Assembly (NCBI GenBank): GCA_018267355.1
Contig: JAFDYP010000439.1
Span: forward strand, 1-10,782
Direction of reading: 5' to 3'
From: Bacteroidota bacterium
GTDB lineage: Bacteria; Bacteroidota; Bacteroidia; Chitinophagales; LD1
Length of the DNA stretch: 10,782 bases
Below are positions 1 through 7,117 of this stretch, in pieces. The notes under the pieces were generated by a model. The model had not been told where the DNA came from and ran no database searches. It saw only the letters and a list, made by a program, of their open reading frames with translations. How positions within the stretch are numbered: the first letter of the stretch is position 1; each line of letters starts with the position of its first letter. Both the position numbers and the translations under genes were made by a program.

Positions 1-544
1 GAGGCTGAGCACCACCCATACCGCCCAGCCCGGCTGTCACATTCAGCGTACCCTTCAGGGAGTTGCTGTAATGCTGCGCGGCAAGTGAGAGATAGGTTTC
101 GTATGTGCCCTGTACGATGCCCTGCGTACCGATATAGATCCACGAGCCTGCGGTCATCTGTCCGTACATGATCAGTCCCTTCTTCTCCAGATCACGGAAG
201 TGCTCCCACGTAGCCCACTTGCCCACCAGGTTTGAGTTGGCTATCAATACACGTGGAGCATCCCTGTGCGAGCGCAGTATGCCGACAGGCTTTCCACTTT
301 GCACCATGAGCGTTTCATCTTCTTCCAGGTTTTGCAGGCAGGAGATGATCTTGTCAAATGACTCCCAGTTGCGCGCAGCTTTACCCATGCCACCGTATAC
401 TATCAGGTCCTCAGGTCTCTCGGCTACTTCCGGATCGAGGTTATTGCATAGCATGCGTAGCGCTGCTTCTTGCACCCATCCTTTGCATGAGATAGTAGTA
501 CCCCGTGGTGCTGTTATGATCCTTTTATCTGTAGTAGCTGACAT
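1..544 (-). CDS. hutU: Urocanate hydratase (urocanase), N-terminal part, cut by window edge
   Basis: Urocanase adds water to urocanate to give 4-imidazolone-5-propionate, the second step of histidine breakdown in the cytoplasm, using a tightly bound NAD+. About 181 codons are visible from the ATG at 544 to the window edge. Family hallmarks read directly: [11 protein letters not shown] (residues 50-60), [13 protein letters not shown] (76-88), [20 protein letters not shown] (96-115), [17 protein letters not shown] (126-142) and the glycine-rich [11 protein letters not shown] (171-181), the start of the NAD-binding region. The catalytic and C-terminal parts lie outside the window. The N-terminus is that of the short (about 550-residue) form, without the long extension seen in some Bacteroidota homologues. 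No other hut gene is visible, so operon membership is unknown. It is divergent from the response regulator across 178 bp. A TATAAT hexamer lies at 567-572 on this strand, about 23 bp before the start codon. Identification is firm. Confidence 0.96.
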   Translation of the reverse strand, partial: MSATTDKRIITAPRGTTISCKGWVQEAALRMLCNNLDPEVAERPEDLIVYGGMGKAARNWESFDKIISCLQNLEEDETLMVQSGKPVGILRSHRDAPRVLIANSNLVGKWATWEHFRDLEKKGLIMYGQMTAGSWIYIGTQGIVQGTYETYLSLAAQHYSNSLKGTLNVTAGLGGMGGAQP

Positions 545-722
545 GTCTTTTTGTTTATCGCTGCAAATTATAAAACTTAAAGAAACACCCTGATAACGAC
601 TTTGTTGGCTTTAAAAGCAATTAATTCCCCACATTGGGAAATGCCTTTTTTCATTAACCGAAAGAAAATGATTAAATGCCCAAAACATAATCGTTTTGGC
701 ATGATTCTGAGTAAATTAGATC
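545..722. promoter_or_regulatory. Divergent intergenic region between hutU and the phytochrome operon
   Basis: This 178-bp AT-rich stretch must carry the promoters for hutU (leftward) and for the light-sensing operon (rightward). On the minus strand a TATAAT lies at 567-572 and runs into TTTG, so it is also close to the Bacteroidota -7 consensus TAnnTTTG with one extra base. On the plus strand TCGTTTTG (691-698) differs from TAnnTTTG at one position, but no good -33 TTG lies at the right distance. A small inverted repeat, TTCCC (625-629) and GGGAA (636-640), and two direct copies of AAATGCC (639-645 and 674-680, 35 bp apart) are also present. No coding potential was seen. Confidence 0.5.
677..701. 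repeat. Inverted repeat, operator-like, upstream of response regulator gene
   Basis: TGCC-CAAAAC (677-686) is followed by a 6-nt spacer and then GTTTTG-GCA (693-701). The arms pair over 9 bp apart from one extra C in the left arm; the core CCAAAAC/GTTTTGG is a perfect 7 bp. It ends 21 bp before the ATG at 723, and its right arm overlaps the only plausible -7 element of the operon. This is where a dimeric repressor or activator could bind. It could also form a hairpin in the leader, but no T-run follows, so it is not a terminator. The role is inference. Confidence 0.4.
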
Positions 723-1160
723 ATGAATAACAACAAGCATATCTTTTACGCCGATGATGATCTGGATGATCAGGAGCTTTTCAGAGAGGCCGTAGAAGAG
801 ATCGGTGGTTCATATGACCTGCACATGCGCAGCGATGGCCGCCAACTCCTGAACCTCTTGCAAAGTCCCCCACCTGCCCCTGATGTGATTTTCCTCGATC
901 TCAACATGCCACTGATGAATGGCTATCAGGCACTCACTGAGATCAGAAAGAATTCAAAGACGCGCAATGTGCCGGTAGTGATTTTCTCTACTTCGGATGA
1001 TGAGAAAACGATCAACCGTTCCCGCGAGTTGGGTGCCAACCTCTATGTACCTAAACCTACCAGCTATAAGGCTATCAAAAATGTACTGCGACATAGCCTG
1101 GGTATAGACTGGAAAACCTTTGATCCTGCCAAAGAAAATTTTGTCTTCAGAGCTTGCTAA
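723..1160 (+). CDS. Single-domain response regulator (Rcp-like, CheY-type receiver)
   Basis: A stand-alone receiver domain of 145 residues that should accept phosphate from the histidine kinase of its operon. Receiver landmarks are all present: acidic pair D11-D12, phosphoacceptor D59 in FLDLNMP, switch residue S89/T90 in FSTSDD, and K111 in the cis-proline motif PKP. There is no DNA-binding or enzymatic output domain. After the receiver a short tail (roughly residues 125-145, with W, F, P and a final F-V-F) resembles the C-terminal tails of phytochrome-associated Rcp regulators and other single-domain Bacteroidota receivers. The heme oxygenase gene begins 3 nt after its stop, and the phytochrome kinase follows, so partnership with that kinase is a strong inference. 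Its downstream target is unknown; it may be a phosphate shuttle or sink, or act by protein contact. The ATG has no evident Shine-Dalgarno sequence, as is usual in this phylum. Confidence 0.93.
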   Translation: MNNNKHIFYADDDLDDQELFREAVEEIGGSYDLHMRSDGRQLLNLLQSPPPAPDVIFLDLNMPLMNGYQALTEIRKNSKTRNVPVVIFSTSDDEKTINRSRELGANLYVPKPTSYKAIKNVLRHSLGIDWKTFDPAKENFVFRAC

Positions 1161-1163
1161 ACA

Positions 1164-1790
1164 ATGACATCTACTCACTCAAACCATCCGGGTACTTCTG
1201 CTGATGTTTTCCTACGAAAACTGAGAACTGAGACTACGCCTATGCATTCTGCTCTGGAGGCTAACGCTGTCTCCACGTCACTCATGTCACCCGCTCTGGA
1301 CGAAAACATATATAAGCGCTACCTCACACTAATGGGGGAAGTGGTCGCATTCACTGAGAAAGTCATCTTCCCGGCGGTACAGGACATCGTGCCCGACATA
1401 CATGAGCGGTATAAATTGCAACATATCCACGCGGACCTGACGACTCTCAGCAGTCAGGCCGAGCAGCAGCCTGCTCTTTTTCACCCTGAGGAGAAAGCAT
1501 TCAATGTACCGTTTGCGCTGGGATATATGTATGTTATAGAGGGTTCTACCCTAGGTGGCAGGGTCATACTGAAGCATGTACAGGAAAAACTGAAACTCGA
1601 CGAACATCGCGGAGCCAGTTTTTTTGCCGGATATGGCTCAGAGACAGGTGTGAAGTGGAAAAACTTTTTATCAAACCTAACCAACTACGCAGAGCGCAGT
1701 GGCAATGGCGACGAAATCATAAAGGGTGCTGTGCATGCCTTTGCAGCTATTGACCGCTACTTTGCGGCCAATAGTAAGTATGAAAATTAA
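1164..1790 (+). CDS. bphO: Biliverdin-producing heme oxygenase
   Basis: Cleaves heme to biliverdin, CO and iron in the cytoplasm; biliverdin is the chromophore of the phytochrome encoded next. The 208-residue length is normal for bacterial heme oxygenases. H28 in TTPMHSALE is the expected proximal heme ligand, and GYMYVIEGSTLGGRV (120-134) is the distal-helix glycine motif that contacts heme. The family is all-helical and no membrane segment is seen. It starts 3 nt after the response regulator stop, and its last 11 nt overlap the start of bphP, so all three are probably co-transcribed and translationally coupled. No bilin reductase gene is near, which fits biliverdin itself being the chromophore. 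The electron donor (ferredoxin or similar) is not encoded here. Confidence 0.93.
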   Translation: MTSTHSNHPGTSADVFLRKLRTETTPMHSALEANAVSTSLMSPALDENIYKRYLTLMGEVVAFTEKVIFPAVQDIVPDIHERYKLQHIHADLTTLSSQAEQQPALFHPEEKAFNVPFALGYMYVIEGSTLGGRVILKHVQEKLKLDEHRGASFFAGYGSETGVKWKNFLSNLTNYAERSGNGDEIIKGAVHAFAAIDRYFAANSKYEN

Positions 1791-4050
1791 GGATATAGTC
1801 AATCGCGATCTGGTCAATCTGGAGAACTGCGAGAGTGAGCCAATACATATACCCGGGTCCATTCAGCCTCATGGGTTTCTCATAGGGGTGCATGCGGGTA
1901 CTTTTCAGATAGAGTTTTGCAGTGGCAATGTAAACGAGCATACCGGCATGCCCTATGATGAGCTACTGGGCCAAGATATCGCCTCCATGCTAGGCACAGA
2001 GCAACTGTCCGCCATGCAGAAATACCTGGATGCACTTACAGGCACCTTCACGGCACCGCTGCGCCTGACACTGGGAGGCAAGCATTTTGAAACGACCATT
2101 CACAGGTCGGGAGATGTATGGGTGCTGGAGTTTGAAGGCGCAATTACTGACCTGCCCGACCTCACTGCCCTCTATACGCAGACGCGCAGCTTTGTAGGCT
2201 ATATGGAGCAGGCTACGAGCCTGCAGATGCTCTGCCAGGCTGTAGCTGATGGCACCCGTCGTATCATAGGCTATGACCGGGTCATGGTCTATCGCTTTGA
2301 CGAAGACTATAATGGTGAGGTCATAGCTGAAAGCAAAATAGAGGAGCTCGAGTCGTTCCTTGGGCTGCACTATCCGCATACTGATATCCCGCCGCAGGCA
2401 CGCGAGCTGTACCGCAAAAACCTGATCCGTGTGATAGGCGACATAGATTATACGCCCGTGCCCATCTATACGCGCGGCAGCAAAAGCAATAAGGACCTTG
2501 ATCTTACGTTCTCGATACTACGCAGTGTCTCGCCCATTCACGTGCAGTACCTGCACAATATGGGTGTCAGCGCCTCTACGAGTATCTCACTGATGCATGA
2601 GGGCCGCCTGTGGGGGCTCATAGCCTGTCATCACTATCATGGCCCCCGGCCCATCAATAGCCATGCTCGTATCGCAGCACGTCTGCAGGGGCACTTCATG
2701 GCGTCTCAGATAGGTGTGCGTCAGATAGCAGAAGAATATGAGACATCTAAACTGGTCAATCAGTCGCTGGACAACTTACTGGCAAAAAACTTTGACCTGG
2801 ACAGGAGCGCATTTCATACGATCGCAAATGAGCTGGATCTCCGGGACGTCTGCCGTTCCTGCGGCGTATCCATAGTACTGGATGATGTGATCTACAGAGG
2901 AGGACTCACACCCGGTGACAGCGAGATACAAAGGCGGGCGGGATGGGCCGCAGGGCATGCATTGAACGGCTATCTCAGTACCTCGCAGGTGCATGAAGCG
3001 GACCAGGATGCAGAAGAAGCCTGTCAGACGGCGGCAGGCATCATCTATCATGCCCTGGATAAAATGCAGCAAAACTGCATTATCTGGTTTCGGCCAGAGA
3101 CGATCCACGAGGTCAACTGGGCCGGCGATCCCAATAAAGCCATAGAGAAAGACAGAGATCAGCTTTCACCACGCAGATCCTTTCAGGCCTGGAAACAGAT
3201 AGTCAAGTGCCGCAGTATAGAATGGGAAAAGCCTGAGCTAAATGCTGCAGCCAACTACGCGCATTCACTCCAGAAGTTTATCAATACGCTTTTCCTGCGC
3301 GAGGAGGAGACCAAATACAGGCTGCTCAGTGTGCGGCTGACAGAGGCCTATCAGGAGCTGGAAAACCTCAACTGGATAAGCACCCATGACCTCAAAGAAC
3401 CACTGAGAAAGATACAGGTCTTTGCCTCTCGTATCCTGGATGCAGAGGCACTGGAGCTACCTGATAGCATACAGGCGAGCCTCCAGAAGATACAGGGATC
3501 TGCCGGCCGTATGCAAACGCTGATCAATGATGTGCTGACCTATTCGCGTGTGCGCAATAGTGAAGAAAGGCTGACCGCTGTATCACTGGATAAAATATTG
3601 CAAAGTGTGATCTATGACCTGGACGATGAGATAGCCATTCACAGAGCCATGATAGACTATGATGAGCTGCCGGAGGTACAGGGTGTCTCTTTCCTGCTTG
3701 CACAGCTTTTCAGCAATCTCATTCGCAACTCAATGAAGTTTACACGGGAAGGTATCACACCACACATCGCCATCCGGTATCAAGGCATGAAGGAGTACAC
3801 GCCTATAGAGCACCTGCCGTTGAAACTATATCATCTCGTATCTATATCTGACAACGGGATTGGCTTTGAAGATAAATACAGCCAATCCATCTTTAAGGTA
3901 TTCAATCGCCTCCATGCACATGATGCATTCGGTGGTACGGGCGTCGGTCTTGCCCTCTGCAAAAAGATCATGGAAACACATAACGGCTTCATCTCTGCGC
4001 GGGGGGTACCCGGCGAGGGGGCCACTTTCTACCTCTATTTCCCGGTCTGA
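1780..4050 (+). CDS. bphP: Bacteriophytochrome sensor histidine kinase (PAS-GAF-PHY-HisKA-HATPase)
   Basis: Red/far-red photoreceptor kinase of 756 residues, almost the length of the Deinococcus radiodurans BphP. PAS domain (about 1-110) carries C17 in LENCESEPIHIPG, the expected covalent biliverdin attachment site. GAF domain (about 125-310) has Y171, D202 in PHTDIPPQAR, H254 in SVSPIHVQYL, Y257 and H284 in ACHHYHGPR, matching chromophore-pocket residues. PHY domain (about 320-500) has the tongue motif PRRSF (464-468). The kinase core has phosphoacceptor H536 in STHDLKEPLRKI, an N box with N646 and N650, DNGIGF (691-696), FKVFNRLH and the glycine box GGTGVGLAL. I chose the ATG at 1780 over an in-frame ATG 54 nt upstream because the protein then begins MKIKDIV close to the PAS domain, and the overlap with bphO is only 11 nt. 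No transmembrane segment, so cytoplasmic. The likely partner is the receiver encoded at 723. Confidence 0.96.
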   Translation: MKIKDIVNRDLVNLENCESEPIHIPGSIQPHGFLIGVHAGTFQIEFCSGNVNEHTGMPYDELLGQDIASMLGTEQLSAMQKYLDALTGTFTAPLRLTLGGKHFETTIHRSGDVWVLEFEGAITDLPDLTALYTQTRSFVGYMEQATSLQMLCQAVADGTRRIIGYDRVMVYRFDEDYNGEVIAESKIEELESFLGLHYPHTDIPPQARELYRKNLIRVIGDIDYTPVPIYTRGSKSNKDLDLTFSILRSVSPIHVQYLHNMGVSASTSISLMHEGRLWGLIACHHYHGPRPINSHARIAARLQGHFMASQIGVRQIAEEYETSKLVNQSLDNLLAKNFDLDRSAFHTIANELDLRDVCRSCGVSIVLDDVIYRGGLTPGDSEIQRRAGWAAGHALNGYLSTSQVHEADQDAEEACQTAAGIIYHALDKMQQNCIIWFRPETIHEVNWAGDPNKAIEKDRDQLSPRRSFQAWKQIVKCRSIEWEKPELNAAANYAHSLQKFINTLFLREEETKYRLLSVRLTEAYQELENLNWISTHDLKEPLRKIQVFASRILDAEALELPDSIQASLQKIQGSAGRMQTLINDVLTYSRVRNSEERLTAVSLDKILQSVIYDLDDEIAIHRAMIDYDELPEVQGVSFLLAQLFSNLIRNSMKFTREGITPHIAIRYQGMKEYTPIEHLPLKLYHLVSISDNGIGFEDKYSQSIFKVFNRLHAHDAFGGTGVGLALCKKIMETHNGFISARGVPGEGATFYLYFPV

Positions 4051-4053
4051 TCA
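4048..4053. other. Abutting convergent stop codons (TGATCA)
   Basis: The TGA of bphP (4048-4050) and, on the other strand, the TGA of the FAD oxidoreductase (4051-4053) sit back to back in the palindrome TGATCA. There is no intergenic DNA and therefore no room for a conventional terminator between the two operons. Confidence 0.95.
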
Positions 4054-5196
4054 GATAGCGATCGGATCTCCGTGGGTAGCCGCTATCAGGGCCCGCTCTA
4101 CCGGTGGTATAGCGTGGAGCGCCCGGATAGCGATCTCAGAGACCGTTTCATTACCAAATAGTCCCTGAATGGTCCTGCCCCAGAATAATCTGCTGCCAAA
4201 ATGCTTTTGCCAGCGCCTGGTATATTCGGCCTCCAGTCCCTTACGCTTCAAAGGAGTGATGGTGCGTACATCAGTTGCGAGGATGAGTTCACTGAGGAGC
4301 TTAGCCCCGTGTATGGCCATAGACATGCCATTGCCACATAGCGGTGTGATGAGCCCGGCTGCGTCCCCACACATCAGTATGTGGTCTTCTACTGCCTTCT
4401 TTGCCGCAAAAGAAAAATCATTGATTACCTCCGGTTTGGGAAAGAGAAAATCAGAGTTTTTGAAAATACGCCTGATCACAGGATTGCGATACATGATGTG
4501 TTCCTGTATATCCGGTATGGTCTTGTAGACAGCATTTCGCGGGCGGCGATAGAGATAGCAGAGGTTATACTTTCCGTCTTCTACGCGCGATATACCACAG
4601 TATCCTCCTTCAAAATTATCCAGTCCTATTTCATCCGGTGGGTAGTCAGTCCTGATGTGGTATTTCACCCCGATATATCCTGTCCTTTCCTGTATGAAAT
4701 CTCTATTCAGCTGTTTATCCAGTGTATCCCTTTTACCATAGCTACCTATCACCAGTGGGGCAGTAAAAGATTCTTCAGTATTGGCCCTCACGGCAAAATG
4801 ATCGTTCTGAAAAGAAACATCTGTCACCTTCCTTTTTGTGAGCACCGCTGCGCCGCTGTTTATAGCGATATAACACATCGCCTGATCCAGCACATACCTG
4901 CTGAGGCCAAAGGCTCCCAGATCCAGTGGCGTATGAATGTTCTTGCCGGATGGTGTAGATATGCGCAGTTGCGATATACTACTCGCACCCAGCCGGAAGG
5001 GGTCAAGACCTATGGATTTCAGGAATGGCAATATTTCATTGCTGATATATTCGCCGCAAACTTTGTGAGAAGGGTAGCTTCCCTTCTCCAGAACCAACAC
5101 ATCCAGCCCTGCACGCGATAGCATAATGGCTGCCGTCAGGCCCGCCAGTCCACCGCCTATGATGATCACATCTCTCTCCGGGCGCGCGGTAGCCAT
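4051..5196 (-). CDS. FAD-dependent oxidoreductase, geranylgeranyl-reductase/UbiH-like
   Basis: A 381-residue flavoprotein, third gene of the type III polyketide synthase operon. The N-terminal FAD-binding Rossmann fold shows DVIIIGGGLAGLTAA (9-23, GxGxxG at 14-19) and E37 at the end of the second strand. KVCGEYIS (45-52) follows, a motif shared by geranylgeranyl reductases and related monooxygenases. The second FAD signature GDAAGLITPLCGNGMSMA starts at 277. There is no signal peptide or clear membrane helix. Family members either reduce isoprenoid double bonds or hydroxylate aromatic rings. Beside a type III PKS and a methyltransferase, ring hydroxylation to a hydroquinone or quinone is the better guess, as for SrsC in the Streptomyces griseus srsABC phenolic-lipid operon; double-bond reduction of a prenyl tail remains possible. 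It begins 1 nt after the methyltransferase stop, indicating tight translational coupling. Family is sure; the reaction is inference. Confidence 0.88.
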   Translation of the reverse strand: MATARPERDVIIIGGGLAGLTAAIMLSRAGLDVLVLEKGSYPSHKVCGEYISNEILPFLKSIGLDPFRLGASSISQLRISTPSGKNIHTPLDLGAFGLSRYVLDQAMCYIAINSGAAVLTKRKVTDVSFQNDHFAVRANTEESFTAPLVIGSYGKRDTLDKQLNRDFIQERTGYIGVKYHIRTDYPPDEIGLDNFEGGYCGISRVEDGKYNLCYLYRRPRNAVYKTIPDIQEHIMYRNPVIRRIFKNSDFLFPKPEVINDFSFAAKKAVEDHILMCGDAAGLITPLCGNGMSMAIHGAKLLSELILATDVRTITPLKRKGLEAEYTRRWQKHFGSRLFWGRTIQGLFGNETVSEIAIRALHAIPPVERALIAATHGDPIAI

Positions 5197-5197
5197 A

Positions 5198-5896
5198 TTA
5201 TTTTCTGATGATGATCTGCCAGCGGAAAGCCCACATCCAGCGGAGGGTATAGTTTTCTATACCTGCGGCTTTGAGTACAGCCTGCCATTCTTTGCGCGTG
5301 AGCGAACGCGCTACCGACAGGGCCGCATCATAGCGCACCAGCGGGTTTCGCGAGAAGAGCCACGTCAGGGCCTTGATAGAGTAATATGCGAACCAATGCC
5401 TGTGAATGTCATTGATGATCACAGCCTGCGCCGCCAGTGCGTGCATGCGCTGCACCAGTGTGACGAGCTGCTCCTGATCGAAGTGGTGGCAAAAAAGAGA
5501 ATTGATGATCACATCTGCCCGCTCATCCATCAGTCTTTCATCCAGCACATTCATAGTGCGGAAATGAATATTGGGAAAAACCACAGATTGCTCCCGGGCA
5601 TAGTTTGTCATGACGGGATTGTAGTCGATACCTATAAGGTTGACGTGCCTCTTGTGATGCAGCGCCCAGTCAGATATAGCCCGCAGCATATCACCGCCGC
5701 CGCTGCCCAGGTCTACTATGGTCATCGTCTTGTCAGTCCAGTGCAGCTTCTCCAGCGCATCAAATATGACACTATACCCACCCAGCAGGCGGTTGATAGC
5801 ATCTATTTCGCGCAGTGCATGGCGCGTTTCTATTTCGCCTGCTGTAGGCAGGTCCATTAGCTCTGTGTCATGCGCTCTGATGGTGAGGTTTGGCAT
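5198..5896 (-). CDS. Class I SAM-dependent methyltransferase
   Basis: A 232-residue methyltransferase, second gene of the polyketide operon. Motif I is IVDLGSGGGDML (60-71). The acidic residue that should bind the SAM ribose is D91 in NLIGIDYNP. The mid-region INSLFCHHF resembles the strand-4 region of UbiE-type and small-molecule methyltransferases. The N-terminus, with R7 and the stretch DTELMD (10-15), is a recurring feature of methyltransferases encoded beside type III polyketide synthases, as far as I can recall, and it supports the start at 5896 even though this overlaps the synthase gene by 29 nt. The alternative in-frame M14 would remove part of that motif. Expected role: O- or C-methylation of the polyketide-derived phenol, comparable to SrsB in Streptomyces griseus. 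The regiochemistry cannot be read from sequence. Confidence 0.87.
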   Translation of the reverse strand: MPNLTIRAHDTELMDLPTAGEIETRHALREIDAINRLLGGYSVIFDALEKLHWTDKTMTIVDLGSGGGDMLRAISDWALHHKRHVNLIGIDYNPVMTNYAREQSVVFPNIHFRTMNVLDERLMDERADVIINSLFCHHFDQEQLVTLVQRMHALAAQAVIINDIHRHWFAYYSIKALTWLFSRNPLVRYDAALSVARSLTRKEWQAVLKAAGIENYTLRWMWAFRWQIIIRK

Positions 5897-7034
5897 ACTT
5901 TATTTTTTTGTGGGTGATCGATACTTCTGCTATCATAGACTCCATGGTCAGGCCGGGGCCAAACGCATAGGCCAGCATCTTGCGGCCTGTATCGCTGCGC
6001 CTCAGCTCCTTCATATATTGCTTCAGGACAAAGAGTATAGTGACAGATGACATATTGCCATGATGCCGGAGGACATCATACGAGTGGCGGTTCTGCTCCT
6101 TACTTATACCTAACGCCTTTTCACAGGCCTCTAGTATGCTGACACCGCCCGGGTGTAGTGCATAAAAACTAATGTCGTCCTGCGTGAGGTCTGCTCGCTC
6201 AAATATTTTCTCCATGATGGTCCTGATATTTTTCTCTATCAGGTCCGGCACATAGGAGCTTAGCTTCAGGTCAAAGCCGTGATCACCTATGCGCCATGCC
6301 ATTTCTTCTTTGCCTGCAGATGCAAATTCTGCATAAAAGCTATCCAGAGCCAGCACGGGCGCTTCGTCTGGCCTGGCTATCGGGGCAGATGATATGATCG
6401 CCGCCGCAGCGCCATCTGCGAATAGTGCATTGGCTACGATCTGGTCTTCGGTTTCGTTTTTCTGGTAGTGCAGGGTACATAGCTCTATACCTACTATCAG
6501 TACTACTGCTTCGGGCTCAGCCTTGGAGATATAGTAGGCAGATTTGATGGCATTGATCGCAGCGTAGCACCCCATAAAGTTTACACAAGTCCGTTCCACA
6601 TTCTTATTAAGCGCCAGGCGCTCTACCAGCTGGATGTCCAGGCCCGGGGCGTACATACCTGTGCAGCTGAAAGTCACGATATGGCTGATCCGCGCCAGGT
6701 CAAAATCATCCAACTGAGAGAGGCAATCATTCACAGCTTTCATACAAAGATCGGGCGCCTGTTCTTCAAAAATCTTCATGCGCGTCGAAACTGGGGTCAT
6801 GCGCTCCTGATCTGACGGGAAAAAGAGAATATTTTCCCCATTTTCAGGTCGGCCAAACTCCTCCAGCACGCTGTGGCGATAGTCTATGCCAGTCCTGCCG
6901 TAAATCTTTCTGATCTGGAGCTTTTGCTTACGGCCTATGAAAGGAGATGCCTGTAGCAACTCGAGGTGCGTGCCTTGGGCTATTTTATGCTGCGGCAGCG
7001 CTGTACCTATGCTATAAATATTTGGACGGGACAT
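5868..7034 (-). CDS. Type III polyketide synthase (chalcone/stilbene synthase superfamily)
   Basis: A homodimeric ketosynthase that extends an acyl-CoA starter with malonyl-CoA and cyclises it to a resorcinol, phloroglucinol, pyrone or similar ring. The catalytic triad is readable: C156 in NFMGCYAAINA, H294 in YALHPGGVSIL and N327 in HHGNMSSV, in the same order and close to the spacing of plant chalcone synthase (C164, H303, N336). A C-terminal AFGPGLTME is the family GFGPG motif with A for the first G. I place the start at 7034 (MSRPNIYSIG), giving 388 residues, the normal family length. An in-frame ATG at 7094 would add 20 atypical residues and leave only 23 bp to the divergent prenyltransferase start. 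It is the promoter-proximal gene of the operon, and its end overlaps the methyltransferase by 29 nt. Starter unit and ring type are not predictable by eye. Confidence 0.94.
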   Translation of the reverse strand: MSRPNIYSIGTALPQHKIAQGTHLELLQASPFIGRKQKLQIRKIYGRTGIDYRHSVLEEFGRPENGENILFFPSDQERMTPVSTRMKIFEEQAPDLCMKAVNDCLSQLDDFDLARISHIVTFSCTGMYAPGLDIQLVERLALNKNVERTCVNFMGCYAAINAIKSAYYISKAEPEAVVLIVGIELCTLHYQKNETEDQIVANALFADGAAAAIISSAPIARPDEAPVLALDSFYAEFASAGKEEMAWRIGDHGFDLKLSSYVPDLIEKNIRTIMEKIFERADLTQDDISFYALHPGGVSILEACEKALGISKEQNRHSYDVLRHHGNMSSVTILFVLKQYMKELRRSDTGRKMLAYAFGPGLTMESMIAEVSITHKKIKYAKPHHQSA

Positions 7035-7117
7035 GAGATGGATGGTTTTACTGGTATATACTATAAGAAATGAGGTCCGGTTTTTGAGACGCAATTATTA
7101 CACCATTCCCCACGCGT
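7035..7117. promoter_or_regulatory. Divergent promoter region of polyketide operon and prenyltransferase gene
   Basis: These 83 bp separate two divergent start codons and must hold both promoters or a shared control site. The centre is AT-rich (TATATACTATAAG at about 7055-7067), but I see no convincing TTG / TAnnTTTG pair on either strand and no clear inverted repeat. Assignment as a promoter region rests on position only. Confidence 0.5.

Noticed and set aside
168..593. Plus-strand 141-codon frame at the left edge.
   Set aside because: Antisense to hutU, which has clear urocanase motifs.
698..713. TTGGCATGATTCTGAG as a sigma-54 promoter (TGGCAC...TTGC).
   Set aside because: The -12 TTGC element is missing, and sigma-54 promoters need an activator for which there is no sign here.
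1726..1779. Upstream start for the phytochrome adding 18 residues.
   Set aside because: The extra residues are the out-of-frame translation of the bphO end and precede a normal BphP N-terminus at 1780.
4381..5860. Two long plus-strand frames (4381-5121 and 5126-5860) that look like a small operon.
   Set aside because: They lie wholly antisense to the FAD oxidoreductase and methyltransferase, whose motifs are unmistakable; the antisense translations show no family motif and are Cys/His/Arg-rich as expected of shadows.
7035..7094. Upstream start for the type III PKS adding 20 residues.
   Set aside because: The extra residues are unlike family N-termini and would leave only 23 bp for two divergent promoters.
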